64,000 bases of DNA from Schistosoma mansoni (Eukaryota > Platyhelminthes > Trematoda > Strigeidida > Schistosomatidae). The translations under genes were made by a program, and so were the position numbers. The notes under the pieces were generated by a model, which did not search any database, was not told where the DNA came from, and worked only from the letters and a program-made list of their open reading frames with translations. This document shows, one piece after another, positions 23,668 through 34,367 of the stretch (position 1 is the first letter of the stretch; each line of letters starts with the position of its first letter). The DNA lies in contig NC_031502.1 of NCBI RefSeq assembly GCF_000237925.1, positions 59,207,943 to 59,271,942 of the forward strand. Direction: 5' to 3'.

Positions 23668-24345
23668 CCCTTTGATAAATTTCGATAGTGTAATAAGAAG
23701 ACGAAGATTATCAGAACTATGTGATGATATATTAGCGCAATACATTTCGAACAGTCTGATCACACATTTACTTGTTAAGAACAAAATAAAAGGTCAACTA
23801 GACTGGAAATGGAGGGGATAAGAGTAGACAATGATAATAATAACAATGTGAAAACAGTTTGAAACCTAATCAGTCTAGGTAATAAGTTAATATTACCAGG
23901 GTAGGTTTAATGTGAGAACAAACTGTTTTTGAATACACAAAGGGGGTTTGAATTTTCGTATGGCTAAGGCTTCAATAAACCTTAGTATACTCCCTTTTAC
24001 ACTTCTAAACAACACAACAAAAGCCGAGTTAAGATCAATCTTATGGCTTGTTTCGATTATATGTTTGGCAATAGAGGATGATGGATGTTTATCCTCTGCT
24101 CTTATCGGGTCGTTTGATTCTATTTTTTTCTGCAACCATTTTGGTACAAATTATTAAATCAGCTTTAATTAAGTAATATCTTGTGATTATGTCTTTCTTT
24201 GATCCAAAAAATTCAGATTCAGAATGAAATGTCAATTTCATCTTGTTATATTTTTTAAAAACCCACATGACTTCAAAATAAGTGAAAAATAACAATTGTG
24301 ATAATGATTTGTATGAATGATGAAAGTCTTGTGACAAGCTAAAAC
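23668..24345 (-). mobile_element. Penelope-like element, 3' remnant
   Basis: Minus-sense remnant: GIY-YIG-type coding end followed by a 3' region finishing in the block that also makes up the 10419-10517 insertion (CTTCTTATTACACTATCGA then AATTTATCAAAGGGACTAATTG). The RT is not present, so this copy is 5'-truncated. Confidence 0.65.
23893..24135 (-). pseudogene. PLE GIY-YIG endonuclease C-terminal end
   Basis: 80 codons with SSSIAKHIIETSHKIDL, the style of the SAVAEH...TGH.ID segment near the end of the PLE GIY-YIG domain, then FIEALAIRKF and a final LTLNLPW. In PLEs this endonuclease nicks the target for reverse transcription. The catalytic GIY and YIG motifs would be upstream and are not visible, so this is a fragment. 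Confidence 0.6.
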
Positions 24346-24499
24346 GTTATCTATTACCAGAGTAATATGTATATTTTGCTTTATGATATCTTGTTGTCTA
24401 GGTGATTTATGTATACGAATAGTTTTGAAATATAACTATCACTTATGTATAGATAAAATGATTCATAGATTGATCATTGAAATTCATGTAAATATTTTA

Positions 24500-25190
24500 G
24501 AAATACTGCTCTAGTGAAGTGTTGCACCAATTGAAGTACACTTGAAGGAGAAGCTTTGGAGGATGTGAAAACCTTTAGATATCTGAGCAGCATCATTGAT
24601 GAACACGGTGGATCTGATGCAGATGTGAAGATGCTGATCGGCAAAGCAAGAGCAGCATATTTACAAGTGAAGAACATCTGGAACTCAAAACAATTGTAAA
24701 CCAACACCAAGATCAGGATTTTCAATACAAATGTCAAGACAGTTCTACTTTATGGGGTGGAAATCTGAAGAACTATGAAAGCCAACATCCAGAAGATACA
24801 AGTGTTTTTAATAACAGTTGTCTATGCAAAATACTTCGGATCCGTTGATTAGACACTATCAGCAACAAGCTATTGTGGGAGAGAACAAACCAGATTCGAA
24901 TGGAGGAAGAAATCAGGAAGAAGCTCTGGAAGTGGTTAGAACACACAGTGAAGAAATCACCCAACTGCGTCACAAGACAAGCCCTGACATGGAGTCCTGA
25001 AGGCCAAAGGAGAAGAGGAAGACCAAAGAACACATTAAGCCGAGAAATCCAGACAGACATGAGAAGAATGAACAAACGTTTGATAGAATTAGAAAGGAAG
25101 GCCCAGGACAGAGTGTGTTGGAGAATGCTAGTGGGCGGCCTATGCTCCATTGGGAGTAAAAGGCATAAGTGAGTAAGTAAGAAGTGATGT
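24500..25190 (+). mobile_element. RTE/SR2-type element, 5'-truncated
   Basis: Carries only the region after the RT catalytic box: a degraded stretch corresponding to TYLGSIIDE...GGSD.DVK.RIGKARAAYLQLKNIW, then [40 protein letters not shown] and ending [12 protein letters not shown], followed by a GTAAGTAAG-type tail (to about 25183). Several stops and frameshifts. No target-site duplication found. Confidence 0.8.
24873..25172 (+). pseudogene. RTE ORF2 C-terminal fragment
   Basis: 99 open codons of the RTE/SR2 C-terminus: a basic [10 protein letters not shown] segment, which in this clade precedes the end of ORF2, and the terminal CSIGS block. The upstream frame is broken. Nonfunctional. Confidence 0.75.
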
Positions 25191-25195
25191 ACCTA

Positions 25196-25999
25196 CTAAA
25201 GTGATCTAGATCTTGTTAGAATCATTGTTTGTTTTAAGAAACGCTTTTATCGTGAACTGATATAGATTGAAAAGATCTCATATGTAATCATAGCCACGTA
25301 TGTTCATTGATGGCTAACTTTCAGATGAATTTTCGGAAATCTCTGTGGAAAACTAAAACCTGTGAAGTAATTTGAGTCTCATGTAAGTAAACAACTTGTT
25401 GATGACATCAGATGTGAATTGTGTTGGATCAAAACATAAAAAGTGGAAAATTGGACTACTGAACCTCGACGTACAAGTGTAGTTTCCACACTGTCGCTGC
25501 AAATCCTTGTCATGAATTTCATTCTTTGTGGGTAATTATTATTGAGAATTCTCAAACTTGGACAAAGTGATGTTTACTACTTCTTTTAATGATTCTAGGG
25601 TTGATGATATCAGTTTGTAATAAAATCAACCCTAATAAGAAAGCACCTATGTCAAACAACCCAAGCAAAGTAGATTGCATTTCCTAAATGCCTACACAGT
25701 TCACTATCAATTTGTGTTCAAAAACAAATGAAGTATTACAGATCATGTGTCTACTGTACCGTTCATAACAATGAAATGTAAATGAACCAAGTATTAGATA
25801 CAAAATTATTTTACAGATTCATTAGTTTATTTTATTTGAATTCGAATTTGGAAGGGAATAGAAAAGATGTTGATTTCTGGTTTATATTATCAGTGAAAAA
25901 ATTCTGTGTGGACATTTAGCTTTTAGGCGAAAAAATACATGCAACTAAAAAAATTTATATGTATAGGGTTGTGGGGATTGTTGAAATTTAGGGACAGAT
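25196..25999. other. No supported gene
   Basis: AT-rich, nothing recognised. Confidence 0.3.
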
Positions 26000-26255
26000 C
26001 AATGTTATACGAACACTGGAAACCCGGAAATACTCAACGACTGCTTCGTCCTAGTATGAGACGACTCAAAGTTGCTCATCCACGACCCCGCGACCGTGAA
26101 AAGGACACAGGATTTTCGATCTAACGTGCAAATCCTTGACCTCTAGACCACTCAGTTAGCACGCAAAGCGTTTACGAGTGAGACCTAAAGTCTTGGGTTC
26201 GATTTTAGCATGGGGGATGGTGGATGTACACTGTTGAGGAGTCCCATATTAGTTT
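26000..26255 (-). repeat. Old family C copy, fold-back
   Basis: A diverged minus-sense copy (CTGGAAACCCGGAAATAC..., CCACGACCCCGCGACCG, CTAGACCACTCAG) is followed from about 26190 by a plus-sense fragment (GGGTTCGATTTTAGC, GTGGATGTACACTGTTGAGGAGTC). Both ribozymes are degenerate. Confidence 0.6.
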
Positions 26256-26933
26256 CAAATTAGTAATATAATGGAATTAAGAAAAGTGAGCCAATAGAAC
26301 GTGATTAAAACAAATTTAAGATAAAAAGATCAGCTGAAACATCGGTATCCACTAATTTGTTTGTCTGTAAACATTTACTCGGTTATCACATAATTCATAT
26401 TTTGAAATCTCTAATAGATGTGCAATAATTTTGAACACCTATTCGTCATTACTTGGTGACCAAACTGAAATGTTAACATTTTATTGTGGAATAATAATCT
26501 ATATTAGCTACAATTGGAAAACTGAAATTAACCAAGTATGTGGTGGGATGCAAGTAAAGTAATTTTTTCAACTTTTCAATATACCCGAATACTGAGTATC
26601 TGAAAAGGACTTTTCATTCTTCATGAAAGATTGTAGGTGTAAGAGTTCTAAACTTCGACTTATAAGAGAGATAATTATGGAGCTTAATGAATAGACCTCA
26701 GTCCTGACTTCTTAAAAAGTTAAATGTGAAATTTCAAATTTGGATCAATTATCAAAAGTTGACTTACGATGACCCAGAACTAATCAAATAAAGTTTTTAA
26801 AAAAATACATGGTAACTAAGGTATTGATTATGAATGTTTAAATATAGAAACATATTAACTAATTAACTTCAGAACGGATCAAGCTACTTAGGAGGAAATT
26901 ATTCTAATATTCATTTATTCTGTATAAACGTAT
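26256..26933. other. No supported gene
   Basis: AT-rich, nothing recognised. Confidence 0.3.
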
Positions 26934-27385
26934 CAGAAGGGGTTTTGTGGAGATTTCAGTATTTTCATAGTTGAAAATATGAGTCGATTGAAGCTAGATC
27001 ACCATGGAAAACCTGAAAGTACTGGACGGCAATTTCGTCCTATTGTGGGATTCCTCAGCAGTTTGCATCCACGACCTCGCCTCGCGAGATTCGAACCCAG
27101 GACCTACCAGTCTCGCGCCAGAGCACTTAACCGACAGACCACTGAGCCAACATCCGTTGGTGTTAATGTCTAACTTCAACCAATCCACAAAGTTTGAGCA
27201 ACCATTCACCAATTGTCTTCAGTGAGTTGATATCTCACAACAGACGTGGTTGAACTCCACTGGTCACTGCTTCTCACTAGAACTCCAGGACATGTATCCT
27301 GAAATCAGTCACTAGTGAACATATGATTATAATCAGAAGGGATTTTGTGGAGATTTCAGTATTTTTCCTTAGTTGAAATCATGAC
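26934..27385 (-). repeat. Family C hammerhead SINE, full unit plus start of the next
   Basis: A complete 400-bp unit: the end block CAGAAGGGGTTTTGTGGAG at 26934 recurs as CAGAAGGGATTTTGTGGAG at 27334, followed by the same GATTTCAGTATTTT and GTTGAAATCATGA. The minus-sense tRNA-like head has B box GGGTTCGAATC. The ribozyme (27021-27064) has CTGAGGA, GAAA and GTC; stem I is about 4 bp. The re-entry into a second unit shows the element was copied from a head-to-tail multimer or a circle. Confidence 0.9.
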
Positions 27386-27553
27386 TGCTCCCGGTGGCTT
27401 TTCTTAGGTTCAACCACGGTCAGATAATGTGGGATTTTGATGTACTCAACGAGGGACCGTAGAGCCGTTGAAACTCTGTCGTCACGCACCTTGCAGGCAA
27501 CAGGGTGTAGCAGATGCAGTAATCAAATCTCTGTGAGTAAAACGCGACATGGA
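27386..27553. other. Unclassified GC-richer segment against a gap
   Basis: Begins abruptly inside the second family C unit after GAAATCATGACTG and runs into N. Composition differs from the flanks, suggesting another repeat. No motif recognised. Confidence 0.3.
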
Positions 27554-27753
27554 NNNNNNNNNNNNNNNNNNNNNNNNNNNNNNNNNNNNNNNNNNNNNNN
27601 NNNNNNNNNNNNNNNNNNNNNNNNNNNNNNNNNNNNNNNNNNNNNNNNNNNNNNNNNNNNNNNNNNNNNNNNNNNNNNNNNNNNNNNNNNNNNNNNNNNN
27701 NNNNNNNNNNNNNNNNNNNNNNNNNNNNNNNNNNNNNNNNNNNNNNNNNNNNN
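27554..27753. other. Assembly gap, 200 N
   Basis: Exactly 200 N; placeholder length. Confidence 0.99.
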
Positions 27754-27769
27754 GACGCTCTTCCGATCT
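27754..27769 (+). other. Illumina adapter remnant
   Basis: GACGCTCTTCCGATCT matches the last 16 bases of the Illumina read-1 adapter and starts directly after the N run. It is a sequencing artefact, not genomic DNA. Confidence 0.95.
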
Positions 27770-28943
27770 TATCAATCAGATTCTCATTATTTTCGTGCAA
27801 TAAACTAAATTTGCACGCTACTTAGGAAATACAGAGAGGAAAAAACCATCCGACCTTATTTAAAACATAAATGATTTATATCGTCATTAGGAATGGGCTG
27901 AACTGTCGCGTTATCGATATTAGGGACTGAAACTTGATTAAAGTTTGGTCCCTAGTATCAGCAACCTGATAACTCAGACCTTTTCTAGTACCCATATGAA
28001 CATCATATCTATTGAATAGATTAGTGAATTTATGAGCTCGGTAGCTCAGTGGATAACGCGTTGGGCGTTTTGAGCAAAATATATGCTTACTGTATTCTTT
28101 TAGCTAGCGGATTTTCTATTTATTAAAGTATCATTGGCACCAGCGACATCAGCCGAATCTTTGATAGAAGATCATACATTGTTTTAGTCATGATTTTAAA
28201 GTTATAGGTAATAAAAGACCTGAACAGTTGTAAAACGGATTGAAATACAGAGGTACGTAGCTTTCGATATATAGGATAAATAATAAGTGTAGTTATACTC
28301 ATAGTTTAAGAAATGTGGCATATACACTCATAATAAAATGGTATGTTTTATTTAGTTCACCATAAATATGTGAGTACGCCCTACTCTACTTAACACCAAC
28401 TAATCACCGAGTGTTAACAGTATCTTGCTTTTAGTCTTTATTCCTCGTCGAGTACTGTAGATTGAATTGTAATGTTATACCATTTCCAAATGATCAAGTG
28501 TGACAATATATTTTTGTTGCCATTTTTCTGTAGGCAATCGAGAAGAAACCCTGTAATTAAATTTAGATCTAGCAAGTGCTTGATATCAAGGAATATCTAA
28601 TAACTTAGCTGACCTATCGCTCCAAACTGAGTTACAATCTGAGTCAGAGTTTGTTACAACTAGGAATATTACATCTTAATCTATTCCGGTAGTAACTAAT
28701 CTTCACCATTACAAACTGATTAAACAACGAATTACCTCAAAGGTAGCAATTCAATACACCTAATAAACTATCATTGGAACTTTCATCTAACTTATATCAA
28801 GGAACGTCTTTAAACTAGAATTGAAATTTTACTATTCAGAATTTACAGAAACCTACATTGTAAGATTTATGAATATGAGTTGGTGATTTACTTGAAGTAC
28901 TAAAATAATTGCGATTAATTTTAAGCAACGTATCTCATTACTT
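27770..28943. other. No supported gene; one tRNA-like stub
   Basis: AT-rich, apart from a tRNA-like stub at 28033-28075 (separate entry). Confidence 0.3.
28033..28075 (+). repeat. tRNA-like 5' half (SINE head or tRNA pseudogene)
   Basis: GCTCGGTAGCTCAGTGGATAA followed by CGCG reads as an A box in tRNA D-arm context. The sequence then leaves the tRNA fold and there is no B box. It resembles the family A head; not a functional tRNA. Confidence 0.55.
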
Positions 28944-28955
28944 ATCTCAGGAAAT
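28944..28955 (+). repeat. Target-site duplication, left, of the 29-30 kb RTE
   Basis: ATCTCAGGAAAT, repeated exactly at 30032-30043. Confidence 0.85.
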
Positions 28956-29797
28956 ACGCCGACGACATAGTTTTATTTGGTGAAGACGCTGACAAAATGC
29001 AGAGTATTCTGACCACTATAAGCAACTATGCAGGTATGTTCAGGGTGCGATTCTCTCCCTCGAAATGCAAAATGTTACTTCAGGATTGGGTTGCATAGAC
29101 ACCTGAACTAATGATAGGGAGTGAAGTAGTTGAGCGTGTTGACCGCTTCACTTATCGTGGGAGTCTCATCAGCTCTTGTGGTCTGGTGTGTGACGAAATC
29201 TCAGCACGGATACAGAAGGCTCGTCTAGCTTTCGCCAACTTGCGTCATTTATGGCGTAGGCGAGATATCCATCTAACAACCAAAGGACGGGTTTACAGTG
29301 CAGCAGTTCGTTCCGTTCTACTTTATGGCAGTAAAACATGGCCGATAAGAGTAGGGGACATTCGTAGGCTATTAGTATTCGATCATAGGTGTCTTCGAAG
29401 CATTGCTCGTATATTCTAGGACCACCGGGTAAGTATTGCAGTTGTTAGGACACAGATACTAGGTAAGAATGGCAAATCGATTGATGAGGTAGTGAAACTT
29501 CACCAGTTGAGATGGCTGGGACATGTGCTACGTATGCCCAACCACTGACTGCCCCGACGTGCAATGCTTTATGGTGTAGGAGTAGGTTAGAAGAAAGCTA
29601 GGGGCGGCCAGACTAAAACGTGGCATAAATCCATGAAGTCGCTGACAAGTGGACTGAGCCATGTTGGTAGGGGTAGACTACCTGGTTGGAATCTGCGAGA
29701 TGATAGCAATCGATGGTTAAAGACTTTGGATAACATGGCTCAAAATCGTTTGCGATGGCGAAGGTGCATCCACTCTTTGTGTTCTACCAAATTCTAA
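28956..29797 (+). pseudogene. RTE ORF2 C-terminal half, with stops
   Basis: Corresponds to the C-terminal region of the 724-codon RTE frame. The longest open piece is 29111-29419 (GSEVVERVDRFTYRGSLIS through RCLRSIARIF). Stops interrupt it at least four times. It ends in CIHSLCSTKF, identical to the 15.5 kb element. Confidence 0.85.
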
Positions 29798-30031
29798 TCT
29801 TCTGAATTCTTCATGTCTCTATCCTTTTTCTATTTCCAAATTTATTTCACTGTATTATACTCCTTGAATAACATCTTCCAACCCTAATCTTTCACATAAT
29901 GCTTATACTCTTACTACTTCTACCACTATGGAATTTGAATCGACAACTGCATCTGTGTGCTAATGTGGTATGGCAACTCGAACTGATGTAAGTACGTACG
30001 AAATTATACGTTGTGACTGGCTGACTGACTG
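28956..30031 (+). mobile_element. RTE-type element, 5'-truncated at the RT catalytic box
   Basis: The copy starts exactly at the YADD codons and continues to the 3' tail of GACTG/GACT repeats (30014-30031). It is flanked by a 12-bp target-site duplication. It is the same subfamily as the 15.5 and 30.3 kb elements (SPSKCKMLLQDW, GSEVVERVD, RRRDIHLTTKGRVY, RWLGHVLRMP). Several stops (for example after QDWVA and after SIARIF) make it a dead copy. Confidence 0.9.
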
Positions 30032-30043
30032 ATCTCAGGAAAT
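30032..30043 (+). repeat. Target-site duplication, right, of the 29-30 kb RTE
   Basis: ATCTCAGGAAAT, identical to 28944-28955. Confidence 0.85.
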
Positions 30044-30243
30044 GCTTCACACTTCTGTAGTAAAGTAAACAATTATATTTTATATGATTCTTTGAAGAAT
30101 ACGATAACACTCACCGATGTTTTGAACCCGATCTGTGACTTTTAAATATGGAAGTAAACCAGAAATTACATTAAATTACATTAAGCTGAAGAAAAGTATG
30201 ATTAAAATATGCCTTTATATAGCTTGAAAAATATTTGAACTGC

Positions 30244-30254
30244 GTAGTGTATAG
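30244..30254 (+). repeat. Target-site duplication, left, of the 30.3-34.2 kb RTE
   Basis: GTAGTGTATAG, repeated exactly at 34167-34177. Confidence 0.85.
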
Positions 30255-30448
30255 TCAGTCAGTCAGTCAGCGACAACGTAGGACCAGGCACATATATGCA
30301 TCGGTCCAAGTTGCCATACCTCGTTAGCACAACAAGATGAACACCGGATTCATAGAAATAGTTAGTTTAATGGTGGTAATATACAAAAGATAGGTTGTAT
30401 ATAAGGATATAGTATAGGAAAGAGGAACGTTATGAAGCAATTTTAATC

Positions 30449-31262
30449 TCAAGGTTTAAGGGAAGATAAAGAGGGTATACACCTACGCCAATGTGATCGA
30501 TTCTGAGCCATGTCACCCAGAGTCTCCAACCATTGGTTACAATAGTCACGCGGACCCCAACCCGGTAGTCTGCATCTGCCAACATGGCTCAGACTAGAAG
30601 TTAGTGACTTTGCGGACTGATGGCACGTCTTGGTTTGGCCGCCCCTAACTTTCTTCCAAACATCCCCTACACTAGTCAGCATAGCGCGTCGTGGTAATCG
30701 GTGTTCAGGCATACGTAACACGCGACCCAACCATCTCAGTCGATGAAGATTCATGACCTCATCAACTGATTTACCATCGTTCCCTAATACCCTACGTCTA
30801 ACCTCACTATTACTTAACCGGTTATCCCAGCAGATGCGAGCAATATTTCTAAGGCATCTGTGGTCAAATACTAGTAACCTACGAGTATCTTCTACTCTTA
30901 ATGGCCAAGTTTCGCAGCCGTAAAGTAGAACAGCACGAACTGCTGTGCAGTATACTCGTCCCTTAATTGATAGACGGATATCTCGTCTTCGCCATAGGTG
31001 ACGTAAGTTGGCAAAAGCCAAACGAGCTTTTTGAATCCGTGCTGAGATTTCGTCAGACACCAACCCATTAGGGCTGATCAGACTTCCAAGATAAGTGAAG
31101 TTGTCGACGCGTTCGACTACTTCACTCCCTATCCTTAGTTCAGGTGTTGACGCAGGTCAGTCCTGGAGTAACAATTTACATTTGGATGGGGAGAAACGCA
31201 TCCCAAACATCCTGGCATTATTACTGAGTTCCAACAGAAGACTCTGCATTTTGTCAGCGTCT
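30449..31262 (-). pseudogene. RTE ORF2, part after the frameshift
   Basis: Continues ORF2 in the shifted frame: GEDADKMQSLL, MFGMRFSPSKCK, then a TGA within the LLQD...ASTPEL region (about 31157), then open to 30449 (SDEISARIQKARLAFANLRHLWRRRDIRL, RWLGRVLRMPEHRLPRRAM, ending PSLSSLKP). In this clade this is the RT thumb and a C-terminal region of unknown role. Confidence 0.85.
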
Positions 31263-33827
31263 TCACCAAACAAGACTGTCACCTGCGTATTCTAAGTCGA
31301 TAAGTGGTCCTCCTGGTAGGAGATCAATTCCTGTAAATTCAGTCGAAGAGAGTGTTATTTCCAGCAACAGGTCTATAATGAAGTTAAACAAAAATGGGTT
31401 TAGTGGACAGCCTTGACGGACACCACTTGAGGTTGTAAAATCATATGACAGTTCGCCATAAGCTCTCACTCGACTGGTAGTGTTCGAGTAAAGAGCCTTC
31501 ACAAGGTTTATGTACTTCTCAGGTACACCTTTCAATGACAGACACTGCCACAGAACCTCTCGGTCTACAGAGTCAAATGCTGCTTTCAAGTCAAGAAAAA
31601 CTATCATTGTCGGACGCCGATAAGCGTGTCTGTGCTCTAAAACTTGACGAATGGTGAATATGTGGTCGATACAGCCACGACCAGGTCTGAAGCCAGCCTG
31701 ATTTTCTCGTGTTTGCAGTTCACGAGTCTTAGTTAGGCGCCTGATAATTATTGAGGCTAGTATTTTAGATACTATGTTAGTCAGACTAATCCCTCTATGG
31801 TTATCACAGGATGATTTTGGCCCCTTCTTATATATTGGGACAATCAGAGATTGTGACCAGTCGGATGGGATTACATCCGTCTCCCAGATTTTAGCCAGAA
31901 TATTAGTCAACCTAATCGCTAAAATTGGACCACCATATTTAAAGACCTCTGGAACCAATCCATCAGGACCAGCTGCTTTTCCTCGTTTCAGATTAGTTAT
32001 AGCCTTTTGAACTTCAAGTAGGGTCGGGGGACCTACTTCAATGTTCCATTCAGGTTTTCTAGGAGTAGTGGGTAGTTGTGCAGTAGCTGAAGGCCAGCTA
32101 AACTGCTCCTTAAAGTGTTGCGCCCATCGTTCTAAACGTTTGGGTTGAGAGCAGATAAGGGTTCCGTCTTTTTCCGAGATTGTCTCACTTACACTTGACT
32201 TCTTAATTCCGGTTTCTTTTATTAGTCTGAATAGTTGCCTGGTGTTGCCTACTGCCGCTGCCTTTTCCATCTCTTTTGCTTTCGTTGCCCACCACTGCTC
32301 ACGATCGTTCCTTAGACTTTTAGTTAACCTAGATCTAATTTGTTTACGCTCTTCGTCGTGTTCGGAGCCTGATGAGATGAGTTTACGTGAATCCATCAGT
32401 GAAATAGACTTAGAAGAAATCCACTGGTTTTTTGGAGCCTTATAGTTTAAATAACTAATAGATATTACTGCTGTTTCCACAGCTGTTCGTATGTCTTTCA
32501 AAGCAGCATCTGGGTCAGTCTCGTTTACAGATTTGCCTAGATGTGAACTCAGTTGTTTCTGGAATTCGCATTTGGCTTTCTCGTCCTCCAGTTCAATCCT
32601 AATGGGTCTTCTTAGTGTACTTTTCCTGCGTCCATTGAGGCGCAGACAAATGCGCGCTCGTATTAAAGCGTGACCAGAGTCTAAATAAGTATTCCAATAC
32701 GAGCGACAATCTTCTATTGAGCCTCTCCAACGATGACTGATGACAATATGGTCTATTTGAGTCCATCGTTGGTTTGGTGCAGGTGGTCTCCATGTTAGAC
32801 GATGTCTCTCCTTATGCTTAAAATTAGTGCTTGCTAAAAATAAACGATTGTCTGAGCATAGTTGCAACAGACGATCACCATTATCGGTTCGTTGAGCCGG
32901 AATACTAAAACACCCACCTAAATGTCTTTCTGTTTGATTTAAGCTGCCTACCTGGGCATTAAAGTCACCCGCTACGACTACTATGTCTGAGCGCTTAGCT
33001 TTCTGAAGAAGCTTAGAGAGCTTTCTGTAAAAGTCATCTTTCACTTCATCATGGCTGCAGTCAGTGGGAGCGTAGGCAGAAACGACGAAAAGGCAACGAC
33101 GTGTGTCCCTATCCTTCCGAGTTCTTACGGATCCATTTAGCTGGACAGCACACAGGCGACTGTTAATGGGGATCCATTCTAATAGTGCCTGTTCTGCCCT
33201 TGTACTTAGTGCTATGCCTACACCTGCAAGTCCACGAGAACTAGCCAACGGGTCGCCAGATACACGGAGGGTGTATTTTGTTGGCTGTCCATTTTGGCGA
33301 GGTGAGGTCAAGTGAATGACCACACTGGGATCCTGTATGCGTGTTTCGGAGACACAGCATACATCAATGGTACGAGATTCTAGAGTTTTAGCTAAGGAGG
33401 CCTGTTGACCGATTTGGCATAGGGTACGTACGTTGAAGGCTCCAATGTGTAGTTTGGAGCGAGGTTTTAGTAGACCTGGGACAGCGTTTCGCGCACTAGA
33501 ATCGTTGGCCATGGTGACACTTGAGGAGGAAACCGGAACAGGAAGTTTAGTGTTGAAAGTCAAGGTAGAAGGAATAGTAGGAAGTGAAGAAGGAGATTGA
33601 TTATGAATACAGTGGTCTTGAGTGTTGTTAGAGGTATGAGGGCAGTTATCACTTCCCGGTTGCCCACACCGTGGAAGGGTTCTTCTAGAGGTACCTGAAA
33701 AGGAAATTGGGTTAGAAGTGGTCTTAATGACCTGAGAGCGTGACCGCAGTGCCCAAGGGACAACTGCTTGAGGTCGGTCACACACGACCTTTTTGTGGGT
33801 AGTTATTGTGTTAGCTCCGTTCTTCAA
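31263..33827 (-). pseudogene. RTE ORF2: endonuclease and RT up to the catalytic box
   Basis: 854 open codons. A low-complexity N-terminus (about 1-120) precedes the APE-type endonuclease: HIGAFNVRTL (about 130), VSETRIQD, VVAGDFNAQVG (about 287), RWTQIDHIVIS and LDSGHALIRARI (about 384). The RT follows: GKAAGPDGLVPEVF, FRPGRGCIDHIF, VFLDLKAAFDSVDREVLW (about 746), SGVRQGCPLNPFLFNF. The catalytic box reads YAGD where relatives have YADD, and a 2-bp deletion next to it shifts the frame into a stop. So the endonuclease looks intact but the RT is inactive. The frame has no ATG at its beginning; the first Met is at about 106, just before the endonuclease. Confidence 0.88.
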
Positions 33828-34038
33828 AGGACCTTACCGCCGGAGACGGAAATCCGTGGGATAAGGCGAGGTGTGCATTTTTAGGGTCGACCTTTTCTAA
33901 CCCCACCCCTCCTTGTGGGAAGGCAGCATCGCTGTCATGCTGCTTGTCTGAAGGAAACACCTTACTGCCGTCACACATCTGTACAGTCAGCAGTACGACT
34001 TCGCCTTCGGACCTTGGGATTGCTGCTTTTAGTCTCAC
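33811..34038 (-). CDS. RTE ORF1, 75 codons
   Basis: An ATG-started frame almost identical to that of the 15.5 kb RTE (both contain AAIPRSEGEVVLLTVQ and end FEERS), overlapping ORF2 by about 17 bp in another frame. Conservation of both length and the overlap between two separate insertions supports it as the element's ORF1. No domain recognised. Confidence 0.6.
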   Translation of the reverse strand: MRLKAAIPRSEGEVVLLTVQMCDGSKVFPSDKQHDSDAAFPQGGVGLEKVDPKNAHLALSHGFPSPAVRSFEERS

Positions 34039-34166
34039 CGCTCTTCAAACGACCTGCCTGGCATGGTAGGACCTAGAGGAACGATTGTTCCAGCCAGTAT
34101 AGCTCGATTGAATCATCACGATAGGAAAGCCCGACCACCACGTCGAGGTAGCAGCAACGGTCGGGA

Positions 34167-34177
34167 GTAGTGTATAG
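34167..34177 (+). repeat. Target-site duplication, right, of the 30.3-34.2 kb RTE
   Basis: GTAGTGTATAG, identical to 30244-30254. Confidence 0.85.
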
Positions 34178-34367
34178 AGGATCTTTTACTGTATTTCATG
34201 ATATAAGAAAGTAACTAAATAATAAATTTTCCAAGGAATCAAATTCAATTATCCAATGTAATTCTTTGTGGTCTCTTACGTCTGATAGATGAGGTAGGAC
34301 TTAGAAACTTATTCGATAGAATTAATTCATATGTAAAGTGTCTAATACTAGTTAGATATTAAATTCA

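Larger units (their letters stand above)
30255..34166 (-). mobile_element. Full-length RTE-type non-LTR retrotransposon
   Basis: 3912 bp between perfect 11-bp target-site duplications. 3' tail of CAGT repeats at 30255-30270; 5' leader with the CCCGACCGTTGCTGCTAC block at the right end. Contains ORF1 (75 codons) and ORF2 split by a 2-bp deletion at the RT active site and by one nonsense codon downstream. It is the best reference in this window for the subfamily that also gave the 15.5 kb and 29 kb copies. Confidence 0.92.

Noticed and set aside
24089-24337. 82-codon minus-strand frame overlapping the PLE remnant
   Set aside because: It is in a different frame from the GIY-YIG-like sequence and has no motif.
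28033-28075. Functional tRNA gene
   Set aside because: Only the D-arm half is present; there is no B box or acceptor stem.
32242-32445. Plus-strand frames within the RTE elements (also at 16478, 17681, 31774, 32491, 33103)
   Set aside because: These are antisense shadows of ORF2.
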